Shown here one piece after another: positions 15,401 through 22,427 of a DNA stretch of 22,722 nt; position 1 is the first letter of the stretch; every line of letters starts with the position of its first letter. Source of the DNA: Bacteroidota bacterium (lineage in GTDB: Bacteria; Bacteroidota; Bacteroidia; Bacteroidales; JAAUTT01). The stretch spans positions 1 to 22,722 of the forward strand of contig JAEYWD010000036.1 in the NCBI GenBank assembly GCA_023429135.1. The letters run 5' to 3'. Below the pieces are notes generated by a model, which was not told the DNA's origin, made no database searches, and was given only the letters and a program-made list of their open reading frames with translations. The position numbers and the translations under genes are program-made.

Positions 15401-18237
15401 TCTATTATTTTACCCAAGACTCTGTCAGCATTATCGACATTTAATAATGTTCCTGGGCAATCTGGCAAGGCTATGATAAGTACTAAGAATTTCTCAAAAG
15501 CTTCAGTTCTTAATTTATTTAATGGGTAATCTTCAAAAAAGAACAATATTTTTAATTGTTGCTGAATTTCAATCTTTCTATTCAGCAACATAATATATTT
15601 AGAAATAATTTCAGGTACTTTATTTTTATTTTCAGGATTATAAGTGGTTGTCTTCAATCTTTCCAGTGGATGACTAAACGGATGCCCACATAAAGTTCCG
15701 GAATTTTGCAGCTCTTCTGCTAAATCACATAAATCACCAATTTTTTCCTTGGTTAATGATTCTAGTAGTGATTTTTCGAGTTTAATCTTGTCAGTGACTT
15801 CTCCGTTTTCAGCATAAGAATTAAAACAGTCATACAATGATCCGCCGAAATGATAAGGTTTATGCAAAGCTTCAACGTATTCATTCAAGTCTAACTTTAA
15901 AGCGTGTAAACGGTCTGCCTCGGCTATATATTCAAGAGGTGAAGTTTTTTTTATTACATCTGTTGATGCTTGAAGTTGTTCAAGGATTGATGTCTTCTTC
16001 GATTTATTAGAATGTAATTCAAGACAAAATGGGGCAATACCAATATCAGCCAATCGCTTTTCAACCACAGACAACGCCGCCATTTTTTCAGCAACAAAAA
16101 GAACTTTCTTGCCCTGATATAGAGCGTTTGCAATGATATTTGTGATTGTTTGCGATTTACCTGTCCCTGGGGGGCCATGAAGTATAAAGCTTTTATTTTG
16201 CGATGCTGCAATAATTGCCTCTAATTGAGTTGAATCTGCACTAATAGGAAGAGCAAATTTAGTGGGATGTGTTTCATTATCAATTTTTTCAACTTCAGTT
16301 ACAATTTCTTCTGCTTTCCATTCCAATTTACCAGAAATCAGACTTGAAACAATTTTATTTGCTTTAAGCTTCTGAGCGTTGTTGTGGATGTCATTCCACA
16401 TGATAAATTTATTAAAGGAAAATATCCCTATAAATGCATGCTCTTCCAAGTCCCACTTCTTTTGAGACATTATCGCTCTTCGAATAATATGGAATATTTT
16501 ATTCACATCCACACCACTTTCGTCCTGAGGAAGTTCTTCAAGTCCTTGAATATTTATAGAAAACTCCTGTTTAAGCATTTCCAGTAAAGTAACATTCATG
16601 AGGGTATCCTCCTCCCTGTTCCGGATTACATACCCTTTCTGTGCTGATTTTCTAATAATTTCGATCGGTAAAAGCAAAATAGGAGCATATCGGGGCAATT
16701 CACTTTTAGAAGTCTCGTACCATTTTAAAAAACCTAAGGCCAAGTATAATGTATTAGCACCATTCTCCTCTAATGACAACCTGGAGGATCGGTAAAGCTT
16801 AGTTAATACCATTTTCAATTCCGAATCGGTCAAATAAGTTCGAAGGCGTTTATGCGAAAGATCGTGCTTTACTAAATCAAGTAAAGGATCCGACTCATTT
16901 AATGGTTGATAAATCCCCGTATCTTGATTAGTATTTATCCATTCTTCGGGTTTCGAAAGTAATTGGAATTCATCTCCACCAGCTAAAGCATCTTCGAAAG
17001 AATGTAAACTGACAGAAATTAATTGTATAGTACTTTGTGTTATTCTAAGATTTAAAAGATTATTCCTTAATGTTAGGTCTAATAATTTCCTTTCCCATAG
17101 TTTTTGCTTAGAAAATGTATCTGTTCCATTTGATCCCTTATTGTCGACCAGACTGAGGTTTGAAGGTACAATAATATTTCTGCTTATTTCATCAGGCTCC
17201 TCTAAAATTGACCATCCTTCAGGTGTTATAACTCTTTGAGGAAGGGGGCTAATACCACTGTAGCGGGCTCTTTTTACATCAATGAATAAAAGGAAATCAC
17301 TATTGTTATTTAACTTATAATTGGCTATAGTTATTGATTCATCAAAGGTGCGGGCATATCCAGCATTCATAAAGGTCGTCTCAATAACAATAATTTCATT
17401 TATTCCTTTAGCGGAACGTTTTTTTAATAAAGAGACATCATCATTAACACAATCTGGGAATATATCTTCAATTAACCAAGAACCAACAAACGCATGTCCT
17501 TTTAAAATTACCAATAAGGGATGAAGTCCTATTGCCTCAAGACAGCTAGCATATAGAAGTGCTAAATCAATACAAGTTCCAAGTTTTTGAGTAAAGATGG
17601 TACTACACATTCTAATTCGCTGGCCCTCTTTTTCAAAACTGGCAGGAGGGGAACAATATACTATTCCTAAACTAGCAATTGCTTCAAAAATGGCACCCAT
17701 TTGCTTTTTAATTCTATCTGGATTCTGGCTTTGGTATGCATCAAGCGAAGGATTGCCTGTCCAGCTTTCAAGAATGGACGAGGCATGAATTATGATTTTA
17801 GATAACTCAGGATGATTTGGTGTACAAAATGATGCAAGCATCTCAGGTAAATACCTGATTCCATTCCATTGATCGAAAGTCAAAACTTCTATGGGATATT
17901 TTTTTTCTAATAGTATTCTCTCTTCAGATGAAATGGTCAGGATCAAATGCCCAATTAACTTTTCTGTTAAATCAGAAAGGAATTTTGGTATTAATTTAAG
18001 ATCCGGAAAGTTTAGCTCCAAAGACTGATTTTTGGGAATAAGATCAAGCCTTTGATCGCATTTGTTTGTAAAATTGGGTTCTGACGAAATTGTCAAACTT
18101 ATATTTTCAAGATTATTTTCCGATAAATTCTCAATTATTAAATTTCGTACAATTGGTATTTTGTTTTGCTGAATGGCATAATTCACAACAGAAGTATAGG
18201 TAAGCTCAGCAGTTAAATTTGAGTTTAAATCACACAT
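12421..18237 (-). CDS. Giant DUF4011 SF1 helicase with transglutaminase-like, Vsr-like nuclease and DUF3320 domains
   Basis: 1938 residues. Domains in order: an Ig/invasin-like beta region (about 15-120); a transglutaminase-like domain (180-330) with Cys222 in GTCIDLALLYA and His248 in KGHAFVG; DUF4011 (376-660, starting KQKLWERKLLDLTLRNNLLN); and a UPF1-type superfamily 1 helicase. Helicase motifs are GPPGTGKS (688-695), DEAS (1329-1332), GDPKQMPPT (1353-1361), WHYRS (1398-1402), VQGDERD (1521-1527) and VAVSRAR (1561-1567). The ~600 residues between motifs Ia and II are a helical, coiled-coil-rich insertion. A Vsr/MTES nuclease-like domain (1612-1720) and DUF3320 (about 1768-1815) follow. 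The Vsr-like part has YRIDIG (D1648) and ITDG (D1667), AKDR, and LGWNIYKLWSPDWW, but the expected Glu before the second Asp is Ile1665. Related helicase-nuclease proteins have been reported in anti-phage systems (for example hhe and the DUF4011 helicases of Mokosh). The start lies 208 bp from the divergent TerB-BRCT gene, and the IS982 copy sits just past the stop. Confidence 0.93.
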   Translation of the reverse strand: MCDLNSNLTAELTYTSVVNYAIQQNKIPIVRNLIIENLSENNLENISLTISSEPNFTNKCDQRLDLIPKNQSLELNFPDLKLIPKFLSDLTEKLIGHLILTISSEERILLEKKYPIEVLTFDQWNGIRYLPEMLASFCTPNHPELSKIIIHASSILESWTGNPSLDAYQSQNPDRIKKQMGAIFEAIASLGIVYCSPPASFEKEGQRIRMCSTIFTQKLGTCIDLALLYASCLEAIGLHPLLVILKGHAFVGSWLIEDIFPDCVNDDVSLLKKRSAKGINEIIVIETTFMNAGYARTFDESITIANYKLNNNSDFLLFIDVKRARYSGISPLPQRVITPEGWSILEEPDEISRNIIVPSNLSLVDNKGSNGTDTFSKQKLWERKLLDLTLRNNLLNLRITQSTIQLISVSLHSFEDALAGGDEFQLLSKPEEWINTNQDTGIYQPLNESDPLLDLVKHDLSHKRLRTYLTDSELKMVLTKLYRSSRLSLEENGANTLYLALGFLKWYETSKSELPRYAPILLLPIEIIRKSAQKGYVIRNREEDTLMNVTLLEMLKQEFSINIQGLEELPQDESGVDVNKIFHIIRRAIMSQKKWDLEEHAFIGIFSFNKFIMWNDIHNNAQKLKANKIVSSLISGKLEWKAEEIVTEVEKIDNETHPTKFALPISADSTQLEAIIAASQNKSFILHGPPGTGKSQTITNIIANALYQGKKVLFVAEKMAALSVVEKRLADIGIAPFCLELHSNKSKKTSILEQLQASTDVIKKTSPLEYIAEADRLHALKLDLNEYVEALHKPYHFGGSLYDCFNSYAENGEVTDKIKLEKSLLESLTKEKIGDLCDLAEELQNSGTLCGHPFSHPLERLKTTTYNPENKNKVPEIISKYIMLLNRKIEIQQQLKILFFFEDYPLNKLRTEAFEKFLVLIIALPDCPGTLLNVDNADRVLGKIIELAQHGRKRDAYRNELLSTFYEPVLVTNAEQKLYQWKSFSEKWFLVRTIKQAKIKKELKVLSKSKKIESHNIIEFLEEIISYQKEQRIIDENAIAISKEIGFLWNNGNCDWINLIQVCEILISINKVIYTLTKEFQKITEVKLNLSKLLANGHQSFIENRGKSILEYNGVLLEQIEIEEVLDRFLEADFLTENDSSLDWSVTKKIHAEKWIDNLDLLRDWTVWNRTCQKVRDAQIFSLAESYVKGELKNEHVSAAFKKSLYRHLCEYIISQDIRLSMFNGKIFEGKIKKFQDQSRYFEELTKAELFAKLASRIPSFTQEASTSSEIGILQRAIRNKGRAMSIRKLFDSIPNLLPRLCPCMLMSPISVAQYFDVDQSKFDLVIFDEASQMPTCEAVGAIARAQNSIIVGDPKQMPPTNFFTSNYYDEENADREDMESILDDCLTLSMPSKYLRWHYRSKHESLIAFSNSKFYENMLFTFPSPDDISTKVTNVFVPGYYDRGKSRQNAFEAKAIVEEVIFRLSDPILSNKSIGIVTFSSVQQNLIEDLLNDAYKSRPELEKIALDSYEPIFIKNLENVQGDERDIILFSVGYGPDKDGQIYLNFGPLNREGGKRRLNVAVSRARYEMKVFSTLRSEQIDISRSSSDGVAYFKAFLEYSENGKKAISNKNLTQQSSKYFEQLVATEISKLGFLAQTNIGCSGYRIDIGIVNPDNQSEYILGIITDGHNYKSAKTAKDREVVQIEILKKLGWNIYKLWSPDWWDNPKKVLEDIEKSIKAAQLDKKESISDKITSVKSKGITQEIIEPKVYDNIYKSCHLEINELQFSDDFFDLRHKTKIINQIKNILDIEAPISHSLLSRRILSSWGISRLGVRLNEYLSSIYNQLGLKITKQNGVQFYWQNEQIPSNYQIFRLPENDNLKRNSEDLPVEEISNGIKYVLSNLISLPEEDLIKETARLFGYARLGENVGLSMRSGIEFALEIGLIVKRNDRLVLRNN

Positions 18238-18397
18238 CTTAAAACAATGAAGTTATTGGAATAAGTGGCAATACGTTTGTATACTTTTAGAATATCTTAT
18301 ACTCCCGTAAATGGTTAAGCCAATGTACAAAATATTTATTCCAGTGTATCAAAATGTGTTATTAAGTACATACAAAATTTTTTTAATGGGAAATACT

Positions 18398-18405
18398 TAT
18401 ATTTG
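18398..18405 (+). promoter_or_regulatory. Probable -7 box of the TerB-BRCT gene
   Basis: TATATTTG matches TAnnTTTG and lies 40 bp upstream of the ATG at 18446, in the 208-bp divergent region. A T-run at 18378-18384 occupies the -33 position instead of TTTG. No matching box was found for the opposite (helicase) direction. Confidence 0.5.
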
Positions 18406-18445
18406 TTATACAACAAAGAAAATATTACCTCTTTAAAATCACCCT

Positions 18446-19339
18446 ATGACTCCTAACTACGACAGTTTAGAATTCCGTGCTTATACAAGTAAAAGTGAAA
18501 CTGATAAAGCTCTAAACACTCTACAAGGTCTTCTTGTGGGGATGGGATTGGATGGAACGTATAATGAAAGTGAACTGAAGGAACTCGATAATTGGTGTTC
18601 AAAGCACATGAGTTTAATTAATCGCAATCCATTCAAGGAATTTATGCAATTAATAAAACAAGCAGTTAATAAACCTGACACAAGACAGGAAGCAATGGAA
18701 GATCTTAAATGGATGTGCCAGAAATATGAGCAAGGCAATATTTATTATAGTACGGTTACTAGTGATCTTCAAATTCTCCAGGGAATATGTCATGGCATTA
18801 TTGCTGATGGAAAGATACAGGATGATGAAATTTATAAACTGGATTCATGGCTTGATGAAAATGCTCATTTACAGTCCTTTTATCCTTACGACGAAATTGC
18901 TTGCCTTGTGTCCTCTGTCCTACGAGATAAAGTCATTGATGAAGATGAGAGAAGAATGTTGTTAGCTTATTTTAATGATTTTTGTTTGATTACAACTCCC
19001 GAATTATCCAAGAAAATAAAACAAGATACTGAAAGTATTAAAATTACTGCCATTTGTACCATGGATCCCAATGTCGAGTTTGATGGTAAAGGTTTTTGTT
19101 TTACTGGTGTTGCAAGTAAAGCTCCCAGAGAAGAATTAATAAAATCAATCAAACAATTAGGAGGAATATATACAGATAATGTTTCAAAAAAAACTGATTA
19201 TCTAATTGTGGGAGATAATGGAAATCCATGTTGGGCATTTGCAAGATATGGACGTAAAGTCGAAAAAGCAATTGAATTACGTAAGCAAGGGCACAAGATT
19301 TCTATAGTGCATGAATATTCATTTTGGGATTTTATTTAG
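18446..19339 (+). CDS. TerB-like / BRCT domain protein, putative partner of the helicase
   Basis: 297 residues, soluble. Two TerB-like helical repeats come first: residues 22-95 (GLLVGMGLDGTYNESELKEL, then DNWCSKH) and 105-178 (LQGICHGIIADGKIQDDEIY, then KLDSWLDE), the second continuing DKVIDEDERRMLLAYFNDF. The short acidic DGxxxxxE signature is characteristic of TerB/DUF533-like folds. The C-terminal BRCT domain (about 213-297) has FDGKGFCFTGVASKAPREEL, a GG pair (239-240), and TDYLIVGDNG with GRKVEKA, as in LigA-type BRCTs, which bind DNA ends or nicks, or phosphopeptides. It has no ligase or nuclease domain. It is divergent from the giant helicase gene and is inferred to be a functional partner, for example a substrate or damage sensor. 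The association is by position only. Confidence 0.82.
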   Translation: MTPNYDSLEFRAYTSKSETDKALNTLQGLLVGMGLDGTYNESELKELDNWCSKHMSLINRNPFKEFMQLIKQAVNKPDTRQEAMEDLKWMCQKYEQGNIYYSTVTSDLQILQGICHGIIADGKIQDDEIYKLDSWLDENAHLQSFYPYDEIACLVSSVLRDKVIDEDERRMLLAYFNDFCLITTPELSKKIKQDTESIKITAICTMDPNVEFDGKGFCFTGVASKAPREELIKSIKQLGGIYTDNVSKKTDYLIVGDNGNPCWAFARYGRKVEKAIELRKQGHKISIVHEYSFWDFI

Positions 19340-19396
19340 TTCAACTATAAAACCCACGCTCATAGAAAGTGGCAATAAAAGGTTGAGTATTGTATA

Positions 19397-19423
19397 AGAG
19401 CCTTTTCAGAACAAAAGGGCTCT
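19397..19423. terminator. Hairpin between convergent genes, possible bidirectional terminator
   Basis: AGAGCCTTTT (19397-19406) pairs with AAAAGGGCTCT (19413-19423) with one bulged base and a six-base loop. It lies between the 3' ends of the TerB-BRCT gene and the minus-strand beta-lactamase-like gene. No clean T-run follows on either strand, but the stem itself ends in a T/A block, so termination is plausible but weak. Confidence 0.45.
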
Positions 19424-19453
19424 ACAATAAAAGAGCTAATACAAAGGGATAGG

Positions 19454-20473
19454 TCATTGGTTTTTTATTAATTCCATCAATCCTGTGTGTACACGAAAAG
19501 TTTCTTTAAAATTATTCAGGTTTCTGGCTGTATTTTCAAACACAATTAAATTCATATTGTTTTTCGGATAGTAATAACAAGCCGACACAAAACCGGGTGC
19601 ATATCCAAACGCTCCTATTTGCGTGGTACTTTCACCGTCTTTGAAAAGCAGGCCATATCCGTATTCTATTTTGTCAAATACCGGATGAAGTCTGGTGGCG
19701 TACCTTGTTTTCATCAATTTCAAGGTCTTTTTATTTACCAGTTTTCCCGAATAAAGCAGCTTATTCCATTTGTTCAAATCGGCTGCATTCGAAATAAACG
19801 AACCTGCTGCAGCATAATTATCCAGACTGTTTGTAACGTACTCTAATTTTCCGTTCTCCTTTTCTTCGTATCCTTTTACAAGATTTTTATAAGTTTTATT
19901 ACCGGGATGATACGTGTTTGAGAGCCCGTATGTGGCAAATAGTTCGGTTGATAACTTATTGAACGGTTTTCCGGTAACTTTTTCAAGGATTTGTGCAAGT
20001 AGTTCGTAACCTAATTGTGAATATTGAAATTTACTTCCTGGTTCAAATGCCAATGGAGCATCGACTGTTGTTATTCCATGAGTATGGGTGAGAAGTTGAT
20101 GTATATCAATATCATTTGCCCATGATTGCTTAATATCAGGTAAGTACTTCCCAATTTTATCCTGAAGGGTAAGATTGCCTTTCTCGTATTCCCGAAGAAC
20201 TAATACTGCTGTTATCTGCTTGCTTATTGAGCCAATTACAAATTGGTCATTAAGTTTTGTTTCAATTTTGTTTTCCAGGTCGGAATAGCCAAAAGCTCTA
20301 AAATAAATTGTATCTGTATCTTTTGTTATCAGAACTACTCCGTTAAAGTTATTGCCCTCGATTATGGAATCAATTCTGAATTTTAGATCAGCGGAATGAT
20401 TGCCCTTCATTTTACTATTTGATTGGCAAGAGATGAATAATATAAAAACTAAGATTATTAAACTGTATTTCAT
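19454..20473 (-). CDS. Serine beta-lactamase/penicillin-binding-like lipoprotein
   Basis: 339 residues of the beta-lactamase class C/DD-peptidase fold (serine hydrolase, PF00144). The signal MKYSLIILVFILFISC has a lipobox with Cys16, so it is a predicted lipoprotein acting in the periplasm or at the outer membrane. Catalytic SxxK is S82-I-S-K85 in FVIGSISKQIT, and the tyrosine motif is Y151-S-Q in GSKFQYSQLGYELL. The third motif, usually H-x-G, reads GAFGYAPGF (288-293), without the histidine. Such chromosomal family members are generally esterases or peptidases rather than true beta-lactamases; the substrate is unknown. Its 3' end faces the TerB-BRCT gene. Confidence 0.87.
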   Translation of the reverse strand: MKYSLIILVFILFISCQSNSKMKGNHSADLKFRIDSIIEGNNFNGVVLITKDTDTIYFRAFGYSDLENKIETKLNDQFVIGSISKQITAVLVLREYEKGNLTLQDKIGKYLPDIKQSWANDIDIHQLLTHTHGITTVDAPLAFEPGSKFQYSQLGYELLAQILEKVTGKPFNKLSTELFATYGLSNTYHPGNKTYKNLVKGYEEKENGKLEYVTNSLDNYAAAGSFISNAADLNKWNKLLYSGKLVNKKTLKLMKTRYATRLHPVFDKIEYGYGLLFKDGESTTQIGAFGYAPGFVSACYYYPKNNMNLIVFENTARNLNNFKETFRVHTGLMELIKNQ

Positions 20474-20973
20474 TGCTTAACTGGTTTCATTTTAGTCTGT
20501 GAAAAATATTCAGGCACTAGTGTAAATGGTTAATTAATATGGATTCTAAAAAGTATTCTTTCCTCGACATCTTTCTTTATTCCTTGATAGCTATTACTTG
20601 CGAGTTCAAGTTCCGCAAGGTTTTATGATTGTTAAAACCGGCTCAATTTACAAATTTCCGAGTTTGGATTTAAGCGATGGGCGAAATTATCTTTTTAGGG
20701 TTTCCCGATACTCTCAAACAACAACCCCATGTACATTATTTTACCGTTGACGCGTTTGCAACTCGTGCTCTTTTTGTAGTTTGAACTATCCTGAATTTCA
20801 GGATAGCTGGCTCCGGATGTAATTCACCGTTATCGAAAATTGATTTTAAGACACAGGTAGTCAGTTCGCACCAGCGGAGGATGCATTGTTTTGATTTTCA
20901 AAAACAAAGAAAAGATATTGCAATCAGAGCAATAAATAAAATATTAGGGAATCTCGCCTATCGCCATTCTTAT
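20474..20973. other. Long divergent intergenic region with small hairpins
   Basis: About 500 bp without a gene. CTTGCG (20597-20602) and CGCAAG (20614-20619) form a stem over AGTTCAAGTTC. CTATCCTGAA (20786-20795) and TTCAGGATAG (20797-20806) form a near-perfect 21-base hairpin. No coding frame or recognisable element was found. The region separates two divergent genes and holds their promoters. Confidence 0.5.
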
Positions 20974-20981
20974 TACTTTTG
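20974..20981 (+). promoter_or_regulatory. Bacteroidota -7 box that decides the histidine kinase start
   Basis: TACTTTTG matches TAnnTTTG and ends 24 bp before the ATG at 21006. An upstream in-frame TTG at 20979 falls inside this box and so is unlikely to be the start codon. Confidence 0.5.
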
Positions 20982-21005
20982 AGATTGATTTATAAAATTC
21001 GTTAC

Positions 21006-22406
21006 ATGGAACACATTGATATACGGTCGGTCCTTGTTTTTATAATACTCAATAACATCTTCATTACCTTATTGTTTTTCTATTTCATTCTCAATAAAAA
21101 GTTACGACAATGGTTTCTGACCTATTACCTCATTGGATTTCTTTTTCAAACTCTTGCGCTTGTCGGGATCATTTTGCGCGAGCAACTTCCCCCGGAATTA
21201 TCCATACATGGGAGTCATTTATTGTTAATGATAGGATGTGCACTGCGAACTTTTGCCATTATAAGTTACGACTCGAAGTTCCGATCCAAAACTTTTTGGG
21301 GGTTTGCACTGGCGGTTTTAGTTTTTGGGGGATTAATTCTGATTTATGCCAACAATAACTTTTATCTGACAGTAATTCAAACTATAGCAAGTGTGTTGTT
21401 TTATGGATCCGGAGGGGTGATTTTATTCAGGCGAAAAGAAAAATATAATGCTCTTTACTTGTTGGCCTTAGCCCAATTGTTTTTTTCTGTTTTCCAGATT
21501 TTCAGGTTATTTGCAATTTATCAAACCGGGGCTGATTATAATTTTTATCATACGGCACAAGTTGATGCAAAAGTTTACATCATGTTATCCAGTCTGTTTT
21601 TAAATATCCCTAATCTCGGAATTCTTCTTTTAATGCTCGAGATTAATGCCCAAACTATTAAAGAGAAGAACAAGATTATTGCTGATGAACGCCAACAGTT
21701 GGAAATTGCCAACCAAACCAAAGACAAATTCTTCTCAATAATTGCCCATGATCTGCGGGGTCCAATCAGTTCCATGATGTCGATGCTTGAATTAATTAAT
21801 GAAAACCACAAAGTCCGGATTGATCAGAGCTTACAGGATCCATTAAATGCCTTAACTACAACTTCCCAACAAACATTCACCTTGTTAGAAAATCTTTTAA
21901 CATGGTCGCGATCGCAAAGTGGACAAATTGAATATGAACCGACAACCTGCAACTTAGGAGAAGTTATTCAGGATAATATAGGGTTAATTCTGACAAGAAT
22001 TCAGGAAAAGAATATTAATCTTATAAACCAGGTCGATAACAATATCATTTTTTGGGCCGACAGGGTTATGATTGATACAATAATTCGCAATTTATTAAGC
22101 AATGCAGTTAAATATACGCACAATGAAGGTTCAATAACTATTGGCAGTAAAAAGGGCGAACATGATGTTGAAATTAGTATCGGCGACTCTGGTATTGGTA
22201 TAAAACCTGATTCCCTGGAAAAGCTTTTTCGGATTGATGTTCGAAATGTAAGTAACCCAGGAACAAACGGGGAAAGTGGAACAGGCCTGGGGCTGATTTT
22301 ATGTCAGGAATTAGTAACAAAACTCAAGGGCAAGATTACAGTAACCAGTGCTGTGAATAATGGAAGTGTATTTACCATTACCCTTCCGTTATCCCCCAAT
22401 GTATAG
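21006..22406 (+). CDS. Seven-TM sensor histidine kinase
   Basis: 466 residues from the ATG at 21006. The N-terminal half has seven hydrophobic helices (about 7-29, 38-57, 68-88, 97-115, 120-140, 147-172, 190-212), a 7TM-type sensor region that likely senses a signal in or at the inner membrane. A coiled coil (about 213-240) leads to the HisKA helix with FFSIIAHDLRGPISSM, in which H248 is the phosphorylated histidine. The ATPase domain has the N-box NLLSNAVKY (362-370), G1 DSGIGI (394-399), the F-box region EKLFRI, and G2 GTGLGL (425-430). No receiver or output domain is fused, and no response regulator gene lies next to it, so its partner is unknown. Confidence 0.9.
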   Translation: MEHIDIRSVLVFIILNNIFITLLFFYFILNKKLRQWFLTYYLIGFLFQTLALVGIILREQLPPELSIHGSHLLLMIGCALRTFAIISYDSKFRSKTFWGFALAVLVFGGLILIYANNNFYLTVIQTIASVLFYGSGGVILFRRKEKYNALYLLALAQLFFSVFQIFRLFAIYQTGADYNFYHTAQVDAKVYIMLSSLFLNIPNLGILLLMLEINAQTIKEKNKIIADERQQLEIANQTKDKFFSIIAHDLRGPISSMMSMLELINENHKVRIDQSLQDPLNALTTTSQQTFTLLENLLTWSRSQSGQIEYEPTTCNLGEVIQDNIGLILTRIQEKNINLINQVDNNIIFWADRVMIDTIIRNLLSNAVKYTHNEGSITIGSKKGEHDVEISIGDSGIGIKPDSLEKLFRIDVRNVSNPGTNGESGTGLGLILCQELVTKLKGKITVTSAVNNGSVFTITLPLSPNV

Positions 22407-22427
22407 TTTAACTGCTTTGCTCCACTT

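Noticed and set aside
12421..18237. Complete Mokosh or hhe system
   Set aside because: There is no PLD or kinase partner as in Mokosh, and no HEPN domain is recognised as in hhe; only the helicase class is shared.
20979..21005. TTG start for the histidine kinase
   Set aside because: It falls within a TACTTTTG promoter box; the ATG at 21006 is the better start.
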